The notes beneath the pieces are model-generated. The model searched no databases, was not told where the DNA came from, and worked only from the letters and a program-made list of their open reading frames with translations. This document shows, in pieces, positions 11,749 to 23,333 of a DNA stretch of 64,000 nucleotides. Position 1 is the stretch's first letter. Every line of letters begins with the position of its first letter. The position numbers and the translations under genes are program-made. This DNA comes from Ilyonectria destructans (taxonomy: Eukaryota; Ascomycota; Sordariomycetes; Hypocreales; Nectriaceae), in contig JAHEWK010000005.1 of assembly GCA_020740775.1 (NCBI GenBank), positions 992,001 through 1,056,000 of the forward strand, written 5' to 3'.

Positions 11749-14700
11749 CTACCAAATGCGCTTCGCGACCATCTCGTACCGCGACACGTTCTCCATGTCT
11801 CCCTCGGGCTTCTTAATCTTGACGGAGGAGCCCGACGGTCCCTTGCCTCCCTTCAACCCTTCGTTCTTGTCGGCGTGGATCCAGCGCTGGCGGTCGTCGC
11901 CGACCTCGACGCTTCCGAAGCCGCCGACGCGCTTGCTGCCGGGCGTCTCGTAGGTGTCGCGTTCGGCCTGGCCCTGGGCGACGAGGTGCTCAGCCTGCTT
12001 CATGCGGGCGTAGCGGTTGCGAGAGTACTTGAGCAGGACCATGCCGAGGAGCAGCTTGAGGATGAGGAGGACGAGGAAGGCGATGAAGAAGACGACGATC
12101 ATGGTGACGGCGGCGATGGCGTCGTCGGATGTCCACGAGTACCAAGAGCGCGAGTTGAGCGGCGAGCCGTATGGGTAGCCGTACGTGGCACGGCCGAGCG
12201 AATCGCGGATGAGCGTGTCGAAGCGGTTGAGGGCGGCGATGACGGCGGGCGAGGACGGCACGGCGGATTCTTGCGTGAGAGACGTCTGCGTAGACTCCGG
12301 CATGGGCATGGGCAAGTGGGTAGAGAGGAGCATGTGGTAAGTCTGAACGGAGGCGCGGATAAAGAGGCACGAAAGGGGGATGACGGCGAGGCCAAGGCGC
12401 CGAGTTAGAGATGGGGTCATGAATGCCTAAAGATATGTCAGTATGAGATGGAGTTGATGGGGACAAGTGACGAACGTTGGTGTAGTAATCCTTGCAGAGG
12501 ATATCAAGGATACGACTGTAAAATGCAGGTTTGATGTTGTTGAACTTGGTCACGTAGGCGTGCTTGATGGTGTCGACCAGCATCTCACTGCCAATGACGA
12601 TGAGGAACGGCGAAAGAACCTCTCCCGACATGAGCCACGAAGGCAGCACGGTGAAGGCGTGCGGGAGGATAGACGGGTTATGTAGAGGGAGTGCGCCCGA
12701 GGCCTCGTCGAAGCTAGGCTCAGAGCCAGCTCCAGGGACGGAGAGACCACCGACCTCGACGACGTTGCGCATGCCGATGATGAGGAGCATAATCCAGAGC
12801 TGGAACCGCTCGACGATGTCGGCACACGTCAGTTGGAACAGGTTGTCCTTTTCAAAGCGCTTGAAGACGGTGCTCTTGATCTCGACGAACTGGTTGGACA
12901 GCAGAAGAGTCAGGAGCGCGTTGGAGTACGAATTGACAGCTACGTTGAGCGTGATAACCTGGTAGTAAAGGGCAATGGAGTGCAGACAGCAGTAGGCGAG
13001 AGCCAGCAGGAACATGCCCATGGGAAGCAGGACTTTGGAGCGTCCCGAGGCATTGCGGGAGAGCGTCTCGGTGCTGAAGAGGCACTCGAGGATGTCCTGA
13101 CCGAGCGCCGAGAGGAGGCGGTCACCGACCTCGAGGATATTGTAGATGACATAGAGCTTGATAGCAGACTGAGCGCGGATGAAGTGGTACATGCGGCTGG
13201 CGTCGAGCGTCATGAGGGCCATGGAGCTGCATACAATGACCAGGCCTTGAAGCAGATCGGCCTTGTGAAAGGCGGACAGGTTGGACGGCGTCGACTTGGT
13301 TCTCCTATGCCGGAACACGCCCGATCTAGGGCCGCGAGTCTGCGCTGGGATCTTGAATCGGCCGTTGCCGTTACCATTCGCCCGGTGCTCGGCACTCCCG
13401 TTCTGCGACGCATTCGAGGCGCTGGAGAGTCCGCGAGGCCGACTTTCACTGCGATGCCGGCTTTGGCTACGAGATCTCTCATCTTCCGACTGGTCGCCCG
13501 CCTGCTGTGATCGGCTTACCCGTCGACGCCGCCAAAGTCTCCCCAAGCCGTACCACACGAAGTCGACGACAAACTTGACCTCCTTGGCAACAACGTATCC
13601 CCACCATCGAATGAGGACGCCTAGAGCCAGGAAGAACCGGACAGGGAGGATGGTGAAGTTGTAGAGCCAGGCGTCGAGGCATGCGAGGGCGCCAAAGTTC
13701 AGCGTGCGCTCGAGATACGGAGGGAGGAGCAGGACGTTCTTGAGCCGCTCAAACTTGACCACGTTGGATTCGTAGGGAATGTCGTAGGCGTGGGATTGGT
13801 GGATGTAGAGGGGGCTCGGTCGCTGCGCAGCAAGCTCGAGCTGGAGATGTGTGGGGAGAGACATGGGTGGAAGAGGAATAATGGGCGGCAGCGGCGATTT
13901 CGGCGGCCGTTGGGTAGGGACTGGGTCGGGCTGCTGGATCGGAATCGCCGTGGCCGGGTTCGAGCGGCTTGGACGACTTGGAGACGTTGCCACGCCCTCG
14001 AGGTTCAGGTGAAGCAAGGGAGGCCGGTTAACGGAGTTGAAGGAGGAATATCGACGGGCCGAGGGCACCGACAATCCGAGGGTGTCGCTGGGCTGCACAC
14101 GACTTGTAGGCGGTGTCGAAACGGTTCGCGGCGCCGGAGACGGGCGACGCTGAGCATCGCGAGAGCTAGCAGCACTGGATGTGCGGGCTTCGATTGCAAG
14201 TCCGTTGGGTTGGAGTTGGAGGTAGTCGGTTTGGCGTCCAAGGTCCGGGTGGTGGAGCATAGACTGGCGGATGGCCTCGCGCTGTTCGGCGAAGCGGGCG
14301 ACGGTCTCTTGGTCTATGGAGCGGCGCTGAGGCGCAGGGGCAACAGGGAGAGATTCAGGAGCGTTGGTGAGGCGTTGGATCTCGTGGCCGGAGAGGCGGC
14401 GGACGTGGCCACCGCCGTACATTGAGGCATTGCTGATTGTGCTGCTGCGACTGCTTCGTCCGTGGAACCCATCGCTTTTGTCCCTGTTGACACTGTCCTT
14501 GTCTGTTTCCCAGTTCCGTGACCCTTCGCCTACGGTGTGTTGCCGCGGGTGATCGTCCTCGGTGTCGGCATCCTGCTCGTGGTCATCTTCTACTGCGGGA
14601 TCGGAGATGGACGACGAGTTGGACACGGGTCGCTGAGGGCTGGCGCTGCGGTGAGAGCCATCTTCCGAGGAGCGGTCCTCGTCAGACGAGATCGGGGGTA

Positions 14701-15001
14701 GGGACAGCGTGTCGGTGGTCGTCGTCGCTGAGTTCGAGGCGACTGCAGTCGACTGGGCGGTGGGACGAGGCGGTGGAGCGACGCCGTTGAGGGGGCTGAC
14801 TGACGTCGACACCGCAGTTGAAGCGGCGGCGGAAGCGAGCTGGTGATGGCGGTGCGATAGAGGCTCGAGAGGCGGAGAGAGCGGCAGAGCTGGTGATGGG
14901 AGGTGCTGGTGAGGGTGTTTATGAGGGTGGCGGGCCTTGATCGAGTCCACGGAGGCGGCCATGGCCAAGTCCGAGTCGAGTATCCATTCACCAACTACCA
15001 A
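11749..15001 (-). CDS. TAPT1/Emp65-family endoplasmic reticulum membrane protein
   Basis: Two exons (15001-12476, 12426-11749) give about 1067 residues. The first ~390 residues are low-complexity, rich in Ser, Pro and His, and probably disordered. The conserved TAPT1 (DUF747) domain begins near YESNVVKFERLKNVLLLPP and includes DASRMYHFIRAQSAIKLYV, YNILEVGDRLL, ALYYQVITLNVAVNSYSN, LLSNQFVEIKSTVFKRF, SEMLVDTIKHAYVTKFN and, across the intron, KDYYTN/AFMTPSLTRRLGLA. Several membrane segments are present, one near the C-terminus (VTMIVVFFIAFLVLLILKLL). Yeast Emp65 and its relatives act in ER protein quality control; the human relative TAPT1 is linked to cilia. The intron donor (GTTCGT) is slightly off consensus but gives the conserved junction. 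Translation could instead begin at the ATG at 14962 (MAASVD). Confidence 0.9.
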
Positions 15002-16033
15002 CTGGAGGCGGAGGAGGTCAGGGTCATGCTTGTCTCAGGGTTAGATGCAGTTCCTGCGGTCTGCCGTTCTTGCGCGTGCGTGCAGTATGTGCGGTATGTG
15101 TGCAGTATTGTGCTCGCTGCAAGGGGACGCTCCAATAGTGGTGGCCAATGGGTGCGGGTGGGTTCGACAGTTGGAGCGGTTTGAATGTGTGGTGGTGATG
15201 ATTGATGAGAGGTGATAGGTTGGGGTTGGGCGCGCTGTCCTGGAAAAGCGAGACGGCAGACGGCACTGGCGAGAGATTCATCCGCCCGTGGTTGGCTGGC
15301 TCCTCGCTGCAGGCCAGACACGGTGGGGCTTCAGCGGGGGGCAGGGCTCCGCTGCAGTGGTTCCAGTGGAGGGGAGTTCGCGCAAGCCACCCGGGGGCCC
15401 GTGACCCGCTGCATCATCCCCCTGAGGGAAAAGTGTCCAGGTGGTCAGAAGCCCTGGGGGCTGTCGTCGGGAGTGAGTGGGGGTGCCTTCCAGGGCCCCG
15501 AAACTACCCACCGCCGTTTTCACTTTGGAGGTGACGCCGTGGCTACAGCCTCAACTGCGATACGAGATATCTTCGCCGTCAGCATCATATGGCTAAATAT
15601 GGCACAGCTAGGGATGGCATCTGGGCTGGCGGTAGCATTCGTCTGCGGTTTGACGCCTTCGCTTGGCCATCTGGAACATTATCGCCCTGATCATCATAGT
15701 GACGTCGCTGGATTGTTGAATACCTGTTTTGGTGGTCGTACTTGTGCGAGACATGGTTGTGATTGTGACACGGTCATCTGTGAATCAAGGACAGAGGCAG
15801 CGCAGACATTCACACCCAAGGCATCGATGGCATTGGTTGCCTAGACGGCACGTGACGGAACAGATGAGAATCAGCACTTGTCATGTTGAAGATGTTGAGA
15901 TCGAACATGTCAAATCCTTCAGCTCTCTGAGATTCACACTCGCAACTTCGCTATCAAAGGCTTCTCATCACTCATCACTCTCCTTGATCGGGGCTCCGTT
16001 TGAGGACCTCCTTCGCCCTCCACGCCGAACCGC
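15002..16033. other. Intergenic, leader of the TAPT1-like gene and unassigned sequence
   Basis: The part next to 15001 is the promoter and leader of the minus-strand TAPT1-like gene. A GC-rich frame of 210 codons at 15212-15844 has no recognisable domain, and its composition looks like chance. No RNA gene is seen. Confidence 0.45.
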
Positions 16034-16310
16034 ATGGCAAGAATTCCGCCGGAATCCTTTTACCTAGTCTTCCACGCGGGTAAGCACTATTCTTGGCGCC
16101 GGGAAGTTCCCGTCCCTCCCGCCCGCAATCCGGTGTCCGTCGTATCTGTTTCCGATATCCACAACGCCCAGCCTTTACTTCCGGATGCCCATGTCTTGAT
16201 CCATGCTGTCGCTTTCCTCTAAGAGATCCAGGCTACGCTGACCTGGCTCGGAAAATAACCCTTTCAACACAAGTGATGTCGCCGGAAACCATGCTCTTTA
16301 CTGAGTGCTC
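16034..16310 (+). pseudogene. Relic of a calcineurin-like metallophosphoesterase
   Basis: The frame from 16034 reads VVSVSDIHNAQPLLPDAHVLIHA, which matches the first metal-binding block (SDxH, then DVLIHAGD) of the small fungal metallophosphoesterases. The HAGD aspartate is gone (HAVA). An in-frame TAA at 16220-16222 follows; then EIQATLTWLG, the next conserved helix, is legible in the same frame. Two more stops and a +1 shift precede VAGNHALY (about 16278-16300), which corresponds to the conserved GNH block. The order of the blocks is right but the frame is broken at least three times and metal ligands are missing, so this is a dead copy. Downstream to 16781 another frame (16305-16634) looks codon-like but is unassigned. 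Confidence 0.6.
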
Positions 16311-16781
16311 CAGAGACGGCATGGTACCTGGCCTTTTCAGTACGCTCGATCGCAAGACGCCTGGATGTCACCTGGGCTTGTTGAATATTGCATGTACACA
16401 TCTTCTAAGGAGCTGTGGCGCATTCATCCTGACTGGATGTCTTTAGGCATGTCCACGAAGGCCATGGTTGTGAATGGTGTCATTGACGACTTACAAGCTG
16501 CCTATGAACAGTTGAACGTTTGGTTCTCGCAAAATAAGAATTTCGCAACTTTTGTTAGCACGCAAGGGATTCATGACCTCATCCTCGGACCATCGAATGG
16601 AACCCAACGAGTCCCTTGGCCAATCCTGCAATAGTGGGCGGTCCGCGCAACACCGAGAAGCAAAGGGGCATCAGAATCGTTATTCAATCTGCACCTAACC
16701 ATATCCAGGCTTTCCCGCCGAACTTTAACAAAGCCCTCGCCTCCCTCCGGGCCCCTCCGGGTAGTTCAGCTCGCCGTTCCT
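16311..16781. other. Unassigned sequence after the phosphoesterase relic
   Basis: A plus frame ending at 16634 contains a protein-like stretch (ELWRIHPDWMSLGMS, then DDLQAAYEQLNVWF). It may be the tail of the same decayed gene or of another. No family is recognised, and the 3' end of the hydrolase gene lies just beyond. Confidence 0.35.
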
Positions 16782-17696
16782 TTACAGCAGATACTGGTCA
16801 AACCAAGCGATCGCCTGGAAGAACGCCTGCTCCTTGGCAAACCGCTCCACGGCGTTCGACATGTCGCCGCGCACCGCGAACCCATGCTCCACGCCCGAGA
16901 AGACGTTGATCTGCCACGGCCGGCTGCTCCTGCCCAGGATCTTCTCCGACTCGATGCGCTTGTCGAGCGGGAAGATGTGGTCGGTCTGCGCGGCGGCGAT
17001 CGAGAGGGGGCCGGTGATGGACACGAGCTCCTCCTCGGTGACGAATGACGGGTGCGCGATGTAGCCGACGTCGACGCCGTGCTTGAAGTTTCGGACCGCG
17101 TACTACATCATCGTCGTCAGCCATCATATGTGCTGAGCAAGACTTGGTCAGCGCTTACCTTGGCGCCCAGGCAGTATCCAACAGCGCCAATCTTGGTACA
17201 GCCCAGGTCCTCCTTGAGCGCCTTGATACCCGCCACAGCGATGGGGTCGAGCTGCTCCGCCGTGTGCGGGTTGTTGCCGTCGGTGCCCTTGTTCAACCAC
17301 GCCATGATGTCGAAGTTATCCGGGCGAGGGTCCGGGAATTTGTCGCCGTTGAAGAAGTCGGGAAGGATGCATGTGTAGCCGTTGGCGGCGTACTGGTCGG
17401 CCATCAATTGACTGTTGACCCAGATCCCAAAGATGTCGGGGACGTAGAGGATGCCGATGCCCTTGTGCGCCTTGTCGGCCGGGGGCGTCGCGATGTAGGC
17501 GTCGATGGTTCCATTGATCTTGATGAACTTTCCCGTGGGTTCGCCCCTAGCAGCCAGGTTAATCTACCGTCTGTTCAACCGTTTGCGATTGCATCTCAAT
17601 CTAGATATGCCGAGTTCGCGCAAAGAAAAGAGTGGGGAGCTCATACTCGTGGCGCACTCCGACGGAGCAGCACTGTCCAGGTTGGTTTGACGTCAT
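16782..17696 (-). CDS. Dienelactone hydrolase family protein
   Basis: Three exons (17696-17647, 17546-17159, 17102-16782) join in frame to 252 residues, the usual length. Exon 1 gives MTSNQPGQCCSVGVRH; exon 2 gives EGEPTGKF, TPPADKAHKGIGILYVPDIFG, MADQYAANGY and GAVGYCLGAK; exon 3 gives AAAQTDHIFP and EHGFAVRG. The presumed catalytic triad is the Cys of GYCLGAK, the Asp of QTDHIFP and the His of EHGF, as in dienelactone hydrolases that open lactone rings from aromatic breakdown. In fungi the natural substrate of this subfamily is usually unknown. The short first exon (50 nt) is needed for the conserved N-terminus and supports the start at 17696. No signal peptide, so probably cytosolic. Confidence 0.9.
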
Positions 17697-18847
17697 TTTG
17701 CGTGTCTTGGATGTCTACAGAGTCGCGATTGTATCAATTCAAAAACACCGCGGACAAGGGAGCGAGAAGACGGGCATTAAGAGCAAGAGAAGGCCTCCCG
17801 CCGTCGGGGTACCTCGGCCGGCCTTATAAAAAATGCCGGCTTCCGAACCCGAGCTCCGCCGAGTGACGCAACCGCGCTAAATCTCAGGTTGAATCCCGAG
17901 AGAGAGCGAACAAGATGGCATTAACCAAATGAGGGGACATGCACAAGAAGGGAAAGCACTGCTTCGGAACAGTTATCCCTCTATGACAATTCAATCATTC
18001 CGAAGCGGGGGATGCTCCCGTCCTTGCCCCGCCAGTGTTGGAGGGGTCCAACATTAGTCGGAGCTCTCACATCGGGTTAGAAATCACTGGGAATAATTCC
18101 AAATTGTGGCCCTCCTTGCTATATTCGGGCCGTCGTCCTTGACGATGTGGATAACTATGTGTTGATAACCATGCAAATCTGCGTTGAGGCCGTTAAAACC
18201 GGCGCTTGTCCTATTGACATTGATTCTCCACGAAATCACGGCTGCAAAAATCTGGGTTAATCCTGGCACTTTGGCGCCGGCATTCCGGCTTTAAGATGCT
18301 CACTCGGGCTTTAGGATGCTCACTCCGGCTCTAGGATGCTCCCTATGACATCAATAACGGATAGCAGATGGCGCTCGCTTTGCCGGCATTAGCATGTTGA
18401 GGCCGGCTGGGAGGCTGAGCCTATCGAGCAGCAATGGCGTGCCTTATCTCGAGCAGTGGCGCTTTATGCATGGTCAGCAAACAAACATTGCTCCGAGTTC
18501 TATCGCCCGGAACGCGTCGTGCGACAAGGAGATCGTCAGTTGCGTGGCAGGTGATGTGGTAGGCGTGAGAAGCGGTGCAGAAGAGTCAAAATCTGATAAA
18601 CGAATGTCGTTTTGGTCGAGGTTGACGATGGCTTTGCGCTTTGCTGACAAGACGGCAAAGCGCAACTATTAATAGTCGTAGATCCAGTCTCAGGGTGCGA
18701 TGTGATAATGTACGCTCTAGGCGCATCAGTTCGGTGATGAAACGTCGGGGTCTTCCCTCTTGGCATCGTGTAGGTGGAATCGCGTCAGAGTGCCATTGAT
18801 AAGTGCAGCTGCATCTCGTATCATGCGGTGGCGTCAAGCTTCCATGC
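17697..18847. other. Intergenic, promoter of the hydrolase and a small tandem repeat
   Basis: Between the hydrolase start and the 3' end of the zinc-finger gene, both on the minus strand. Apart from the three-unit repeat at 18285-18344 nothing is recognised; the longest frame (18394-18672) has no similarity I know. Confidence 0.45.
18285..18344. repeat. Three tandem 20-bp units
   Basis: Three head-to-tail copies of a 20-base unit (CCGGCTTTAAGATGCTCACT and close variants) begin at 18285, 18305 and 18325. Unit 2 differs from unit 1 at two bases and unit 3 at a few. It lies about 600 bp upstream of the dienelactone hydrolase start. Confidence 0.85.
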
Positions 18848-19738
18848 TCACTTCTGGCGGATGCCCTTTGGCTTTCGCTTCTTGAAGACCACGGGAGCGA
18901 TTCCCGACTCGCCAGCATCCGCCTCGGGCTTGATCGGAGGCGCTTGCTCGGATGCCTCACCCTTGACAGCAGTGCTATCCAGTGCTTCCTCGGTTGCGCC
19001 GCCATCTTCCACTTTGATGTTGGTCTTGTCGTCTGGTGTGGCCTCTTCTTTGACGTCCTCCTCCCGTTTGTCGACCTGCGCGGGTTGGAATGTCGACCCG
19101 CTCAGCAGCGCTTCCAGCTCCTTGTCTTCCTCCTGAGGCATCGCCTTCGAGTCCCTGCCCCATCGCCGTGGTCTCTTGAATAGCGCCTGGACAGCGTCCT
19201 CCTCCTCCTTCTCGTCCTCAGTAGCCTCGCGTTTTCTGACACCGTTTGCCCTAGACTCCAACTTCTCATCCCCATTCTCTTCTTTCATAGTCTCGATGAC
19301 TCGCGTTTTCGTAACCGTCCACTGGCCCGGCATCGCCATCTCGGGTTGAAATTCGGTCGGCATCGCCACGCCCATCTCGGCCAGCTGCTCTCGCTGCCGC
19401 TTCAGTTGCGATTCGGAGGGTGTGCTTGGCCTGTCGCGCTGCATGCCGCCGGAGGGCGGTGCAGAGGGCCCCGAGGACCCCGAGGACCCCGGTTCTGAAG
19501 ATGCCGCAACGACGCCATTGACTCTCGCGACTTCTCGACGTGCAAATTCCTTCTCTCGTTCTTCTCGCTCGTGGCCGCGGTGCAGGTCGCGCAGGAAGCG
19601 TTTCAGAGCGCCCTGGTGCTTTCCGGTGGCCTCATGGTTCTGTCGCTCGAGCTTGGTATCGCGGACATAGGTGGAGCAGTGCTTGCACCAGTATTTCGGT
19701 GTCGATTTCCAGTATTCTGACATTTTGCGACGGCGCAA
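18848..19738 (-). CDS. U1-type (matrin) C2H2 zinc-finger protein, WBP4/FBP21-like
   Basis: Intronless, 297 residues. The start is probably the ATG at 19723 (MSEYWKSTPKYWC), the sixth codon of the longest frame, because WBP4 proteins begin with a similar (M)xxYWKSxPKxxC. The zinc finger is CKHC...NHEATGKH (C-x2-C-x13-H-x5-H), followed by the basic coiled helix GALKRFLRDLHRGHEREEREKEF. The rest is low-complexity and acidic (DEKEEEDAVQ, EDKELEALL) and ends in a basic tail FKKRKPKGIRQK. Relatives of WBP4/FBP21 are spliceosome-associated, binding early splicing complexes; the WW domains of the animal protein are not visible here. A nuclear splicing role is inferred from the N-terminal domain. Confidence 0.85.
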   Translation of the reverse strand: MRRRKMSEYWKSTPKYWCKHCSTYVRDTKLERQNHEATGKHQGALKRFLRDLHRGHEREEREKEFARREVARVNGVVAASSEPGSSGSSGPSAPPSGGMQRDRPSTPSESQLKRQREQLAEMGVAMPTEFQPEMAMPGQWTVTKTRVIETMKEENGDEKLESRANGVRKREATEDEKEEEDAVQALFKRPRRWGRDSKAMPQEEDKELEALLSGSTFQPAQVDKREEDVKEEATPDDKTNIKVEDGGATEEALDSTAVKGEASEQAPPIKPEADAGESGIAPVVFKKRKPKGIRQK

Positions 19739-20804
19739 CGGTGTTGATGATGATGGAGACTCAACTTCGAGAACGCTACCGCGATGACCTGGTGCTTATG
19801 TCATTTTTCCAGGCACCATCGCACGGACCATTTGATCCCTGCGTGAGCTTGTCAAGAGGACCTACCTTACCCTAGACAAGGGCGGACAAGACGACGAGTC
19901 TTCAACAGGGTGTTCTGATGAATGCAGGATTCATCCTCAAGCTTCATCGATTCAGTGAGCTGAGGAGGTTGCTAACTTTCATATAAGGCAGTCAGGGAAG
20001 TAAGAAACTGATGTTATCCTTTGAAAATGGCTAGATTTCCTCGATTTCATTTGGTTTGTATTATTGGCAATTCAGCTCTGACAAGCTTTGTAATTTCACA
20101 TCTACCCACTGTCCGCTTCCTTTCTCTAATGCGGTCTATTCCTCAATACAGCAGCTAGCCTAGAGCAAGCATGTCATAGAAAACAACATCCAACTGCAAA
20201 GTTGAGTCCAGATGAGATCTAATGCTGTCTATAAGAGTAGTTTCCACTTATGACACGAGGTGATGTCTACGGGGCGGCATCTTTTCTTATCACAACTGCT
20301 ATTCCGATTTTAAATGCCGCTGAAATGATAGAGACGTAAAGAATTTTGATCGACTTAATCGGGAACCTGTCGATTCAGTACTGTGGTAGGTTTTGAGAGA
20401 GGCGTTGAGCATTTGTCGGACCTGCATTCTGAGTCACGGAGAGACTGTCAATTTCAGGGGTTGCATTACGTTGCACAATATGGCTAAAATGCCCACTTCC
20501 CCCTGAACCTCTCACACAACATCGTAGCGCAAGAGTGCAATTGCTACCGGGTTGTTAAATGTCACTGCTATAAACATATGCGTCTCAACATCAATAGCTA
20601 CTGAACTGCAACATGACGTCGATAACCATTTTTGTATTTGATGTATCCTATGGACAACGACCCGCGTCTTCCTTGAATGCTCTTCCAGAGCTAAATTCCG
20701 TCTAAAACACCAAAAAACAACCAACCGTATGCTAACCTATGTAAATGCTGTTCTATCACGTCGTGTATGCCCATGACCCATATAATTTTCTCACTAGTCT
20801 AACA
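19739..20804. other. Intergenic, no gene recognised
   Basis: Promoter of the zinc-finger gene and the 3' flank of the cell-wall gene, both on the minus strand. The sequence is AT-richer than the genes and no frame exceeds about 70 codons with any likeness to a protein. Confidence 0.5.
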
Positions 20805-21912
20805 CTACAGGAAGGAAAACGCGCCCAAAGCGCCAATCAAAAGCGCAATAACCATATCGGGAGTGATCTTCATCCCGCTTGAAGCAGTAGCCGATGCTCC
20901 CGGGGCCGTGCTGGACTCGTTGGGGGTATCAGTGTTATCGGGAGCCGCCTCAGTCGTCGAACCAGCCTCCTTAGACTTTGTTGTTTTCGCGGTGGAAGTG
21001 CTTGACGTGAAGTATTTAAGGGATGCTGTAGCCTTGAGAATTGACGTTTCGGTCATAAGCTTGTCCACCTTGGTCTGCCCTTCAGCAGTTTCAGCCGCAG
21101 GCTCATCGGGCTGGGCAATCTTCTTCTTGGGCACGACGATAGTCTCGGGAGCGGCCGTGGGGACTTGGATCTGGCCATCCTCGATCTGGCTCACAGGCGG
21201 GGCCGTGATGATGGGTAGCTTCATATCGTCGCAGGGAGTCGTGCGGATTTGAACTTGGCCGTCGCCGATCTGGCACATGGGGACTTCAATCGTGGTGGCG
21301 ACCTCCTTTGTTGTTCCATCAGAAACCACGGTTACAACAGTGGTGGCGATGATGCTCCCAACCACCTTTCTCGCGGCTGCGCTGTTGCTGGAACCACCAC
21401 AGGGCATCATGACAATCTGAACTGGCTCACACTGCTCTGCCCAATTGCGGTCGTAGAGGTTGTAAAAATCCCCCGAGAGACACTTGTAGAAGACGGTTGA
21501 CGAGCCAAGTGCTAGGGACTGGTTCGAGCAGGCCGAGAACCCGCTGGTGAACTTGGCGCCTGCTTGAGGCGGACCGTCGAATTGGAATTGGTAGTTGGAG
21601 GCAATGTAACCGGTGCGATCCTTGGCATCCTTCAGGACACCATCCTTTAATGTCATGACCAAGACACCGTCTCCATTGCACGATCGCTTCTACTGGTGGT
21701 GAGATGGTTGACTAAACATAAACCGGGAGCTTGCTTACCTCGAGGTCACGCTTGGATTCTGATGCCTTTACCACAGTCACTTCGAAAGTGCCATCATATA
21801 TGGCATCGCATCCTTCTGGGGCAGGACCCCTGGGACTGATGTCTTCCGTCACTGCCTGGGGAACGGCGAAGGCGGAGACTGCGAGAGCTAGCAGACACAA
21901 TGAAGTCTTCAT
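20805..21912 (-). CDS. GPI-anchored cell-wall protein with PIR-type repeats
   Basis: Two exons (21912-21739, 21689-20805) give 352 residues. Residues 1-16 are a signal peptide (MKTSLCLLALAVSAFA). A dibasic KR follows the intron junction and could be a kexin site. The centre has cysteines spaced as in fungal wall mannoproteins (CSNQ, YKCLSGDFYNLYDRNWAEQC, MMPCGG). Two PIR-like motifs, QIGDGQVQ (about 198-205) and QIEDGQIQ (about 226-233), follow; the glutamine of such motifs forms alkali-labile ester bonds to beta-1,3-glucan. A Ser/Thr-rich stalk leads to a C-terminal tail with a small-residue site and hydrophobic end (VIALLIGALGAFSFL), typical of GPI attachment. So the protein carries both kinds of wall linkage. 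The first PIR unit is followed by a Cys pair. Function: structural wall protein, inferred. Confidence 0.85.
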
Positions 21913-23333
21913 GATGAATTAAATGTGGAAAAGTTGGTACTGGAGAGCGAATGTCGGAAGAGGTGTATACAGATGACACAAGTGACGAAGTGTTACTCTC
22001 TTGTGCAGGCGTCGTGGACCGATGGTTGGGAGGTTGAGATGGCTGTTCGGGGAACTGGACAGCCGACTTCTACCTTCAAATACTTGCCCGCGAAAATCTC
22101 GAGGCCATCTCTGGCACGCACTTCTACGACGCGAGCACATCGGGAGCGTTCCATGAGACACGATCGCCTTTTACTGCATTGTTTCTCGGTGGAAAGTGCA
22201 TCCACCAAGTGTGGCTGGGCCCATAACCGGCTGAAGGATGGCCACAAGCCGCTACTCACATCGACCATGTGCCTCCCTAGCAAAGACTCCCTCGAGAGCC
22301 TTGCATACCTCTCAGGTGAGGCGGTGCGTCTAGAGCGTGGCTGGACGGGTGCCAAGACACCGGGGCTCAGCTGGTATGCCCCCTTAGCCCATAGATGGGT
22401 GTCCTCACCACGTGCCGTCGCGTCGCTGCCGATCTCATGCGTCGACGCGGCTGGTTCGCGCCGCGTAGATGAGGGATAGATACGCGCTAGGATTTGAATA
22501 AAGCTTCGTTAATGGACGGGAGCTTGGGAGTGTCTCGGTGACGCGAGGGAGGTGTGTTGGTCACAGTCGAAGCGAGGAATGTAGGGGTTTGACCAGCCTC
22601 AATGTCTCAGGGACCACGCCAAAGAAAACGAGCCAATGCCTCATCCGGGGTAATGCTTTAAAACCCAGCTGCTGAGTGCCGTGGATAGGGATGAACTTTG
22701 CTAGCATTGAAGAATTTGGTGGCCAACATGCCATAGCTTGAATGTTCATGCTTTCGTGGGTGTTATAGATGCATGGCTCGGTTCTCTAAGGAAGTGATGA
22801 TTGCAATCCATGTTAAAGTATTGTTTCATTTTAGATTGAGCTTCCGATTTCTCGATATTCCTCCCACAAAGTAATTCATCTGTACGACTGTACCCCAGAC
22901 AGAAATCTGGGGATGCATGAAGGAGCTGACCATCACAAGGTCCTTGTCCCTGTCAGACGCTGGTTGGGTAGTATTCCGGTGGGGGAAAAGGGCCGTATCC
23001 GAGATGGCTCTAGATCAGCAGGACAGACCGAAGGGGTTGGATTGAGTCAAGGGTTATAACTGCCTGTTTGGATGTTGAGTACGTACCCGCCCATCCTTGA
23101 ACGCCAGATCGTTCGGCAAAGCCTTTCCCGTTTTCGCCTAGGCCGGAAATAATCTACACCGAGGCGATATGGGAGTTGTATGGCACGGGGAGTACGCTTG
23201 CGGTGGCTAATATATGCCAAACGGGAATGGTTCTTCCATCACGCCGGAATTAGTTGTCCTGCGGCTGAGAGTCACACCACGCATAGGCCACGCATAGGCC
23301 CAAGTAATCTGGCTCATGATCTATCAATTCTGT
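21913..23333. other. Intergenic, no gene recognised
   Basis: Promoter of the PIR-type gene at one end and the 3' flank of the rhamnosidase gene at the other. A 184-codon plus frame at 21925-22479 overlaps the presumed promoter and looks like chance. No RNA gene or repeat is seen. Confidence 0.45.

Noticed and set aside
21925..22479. 184-codon plus frame upstream of the wall-protein gene
   Set aside because: It overlaps the promoter of that gene, has no domain and no splice structure.
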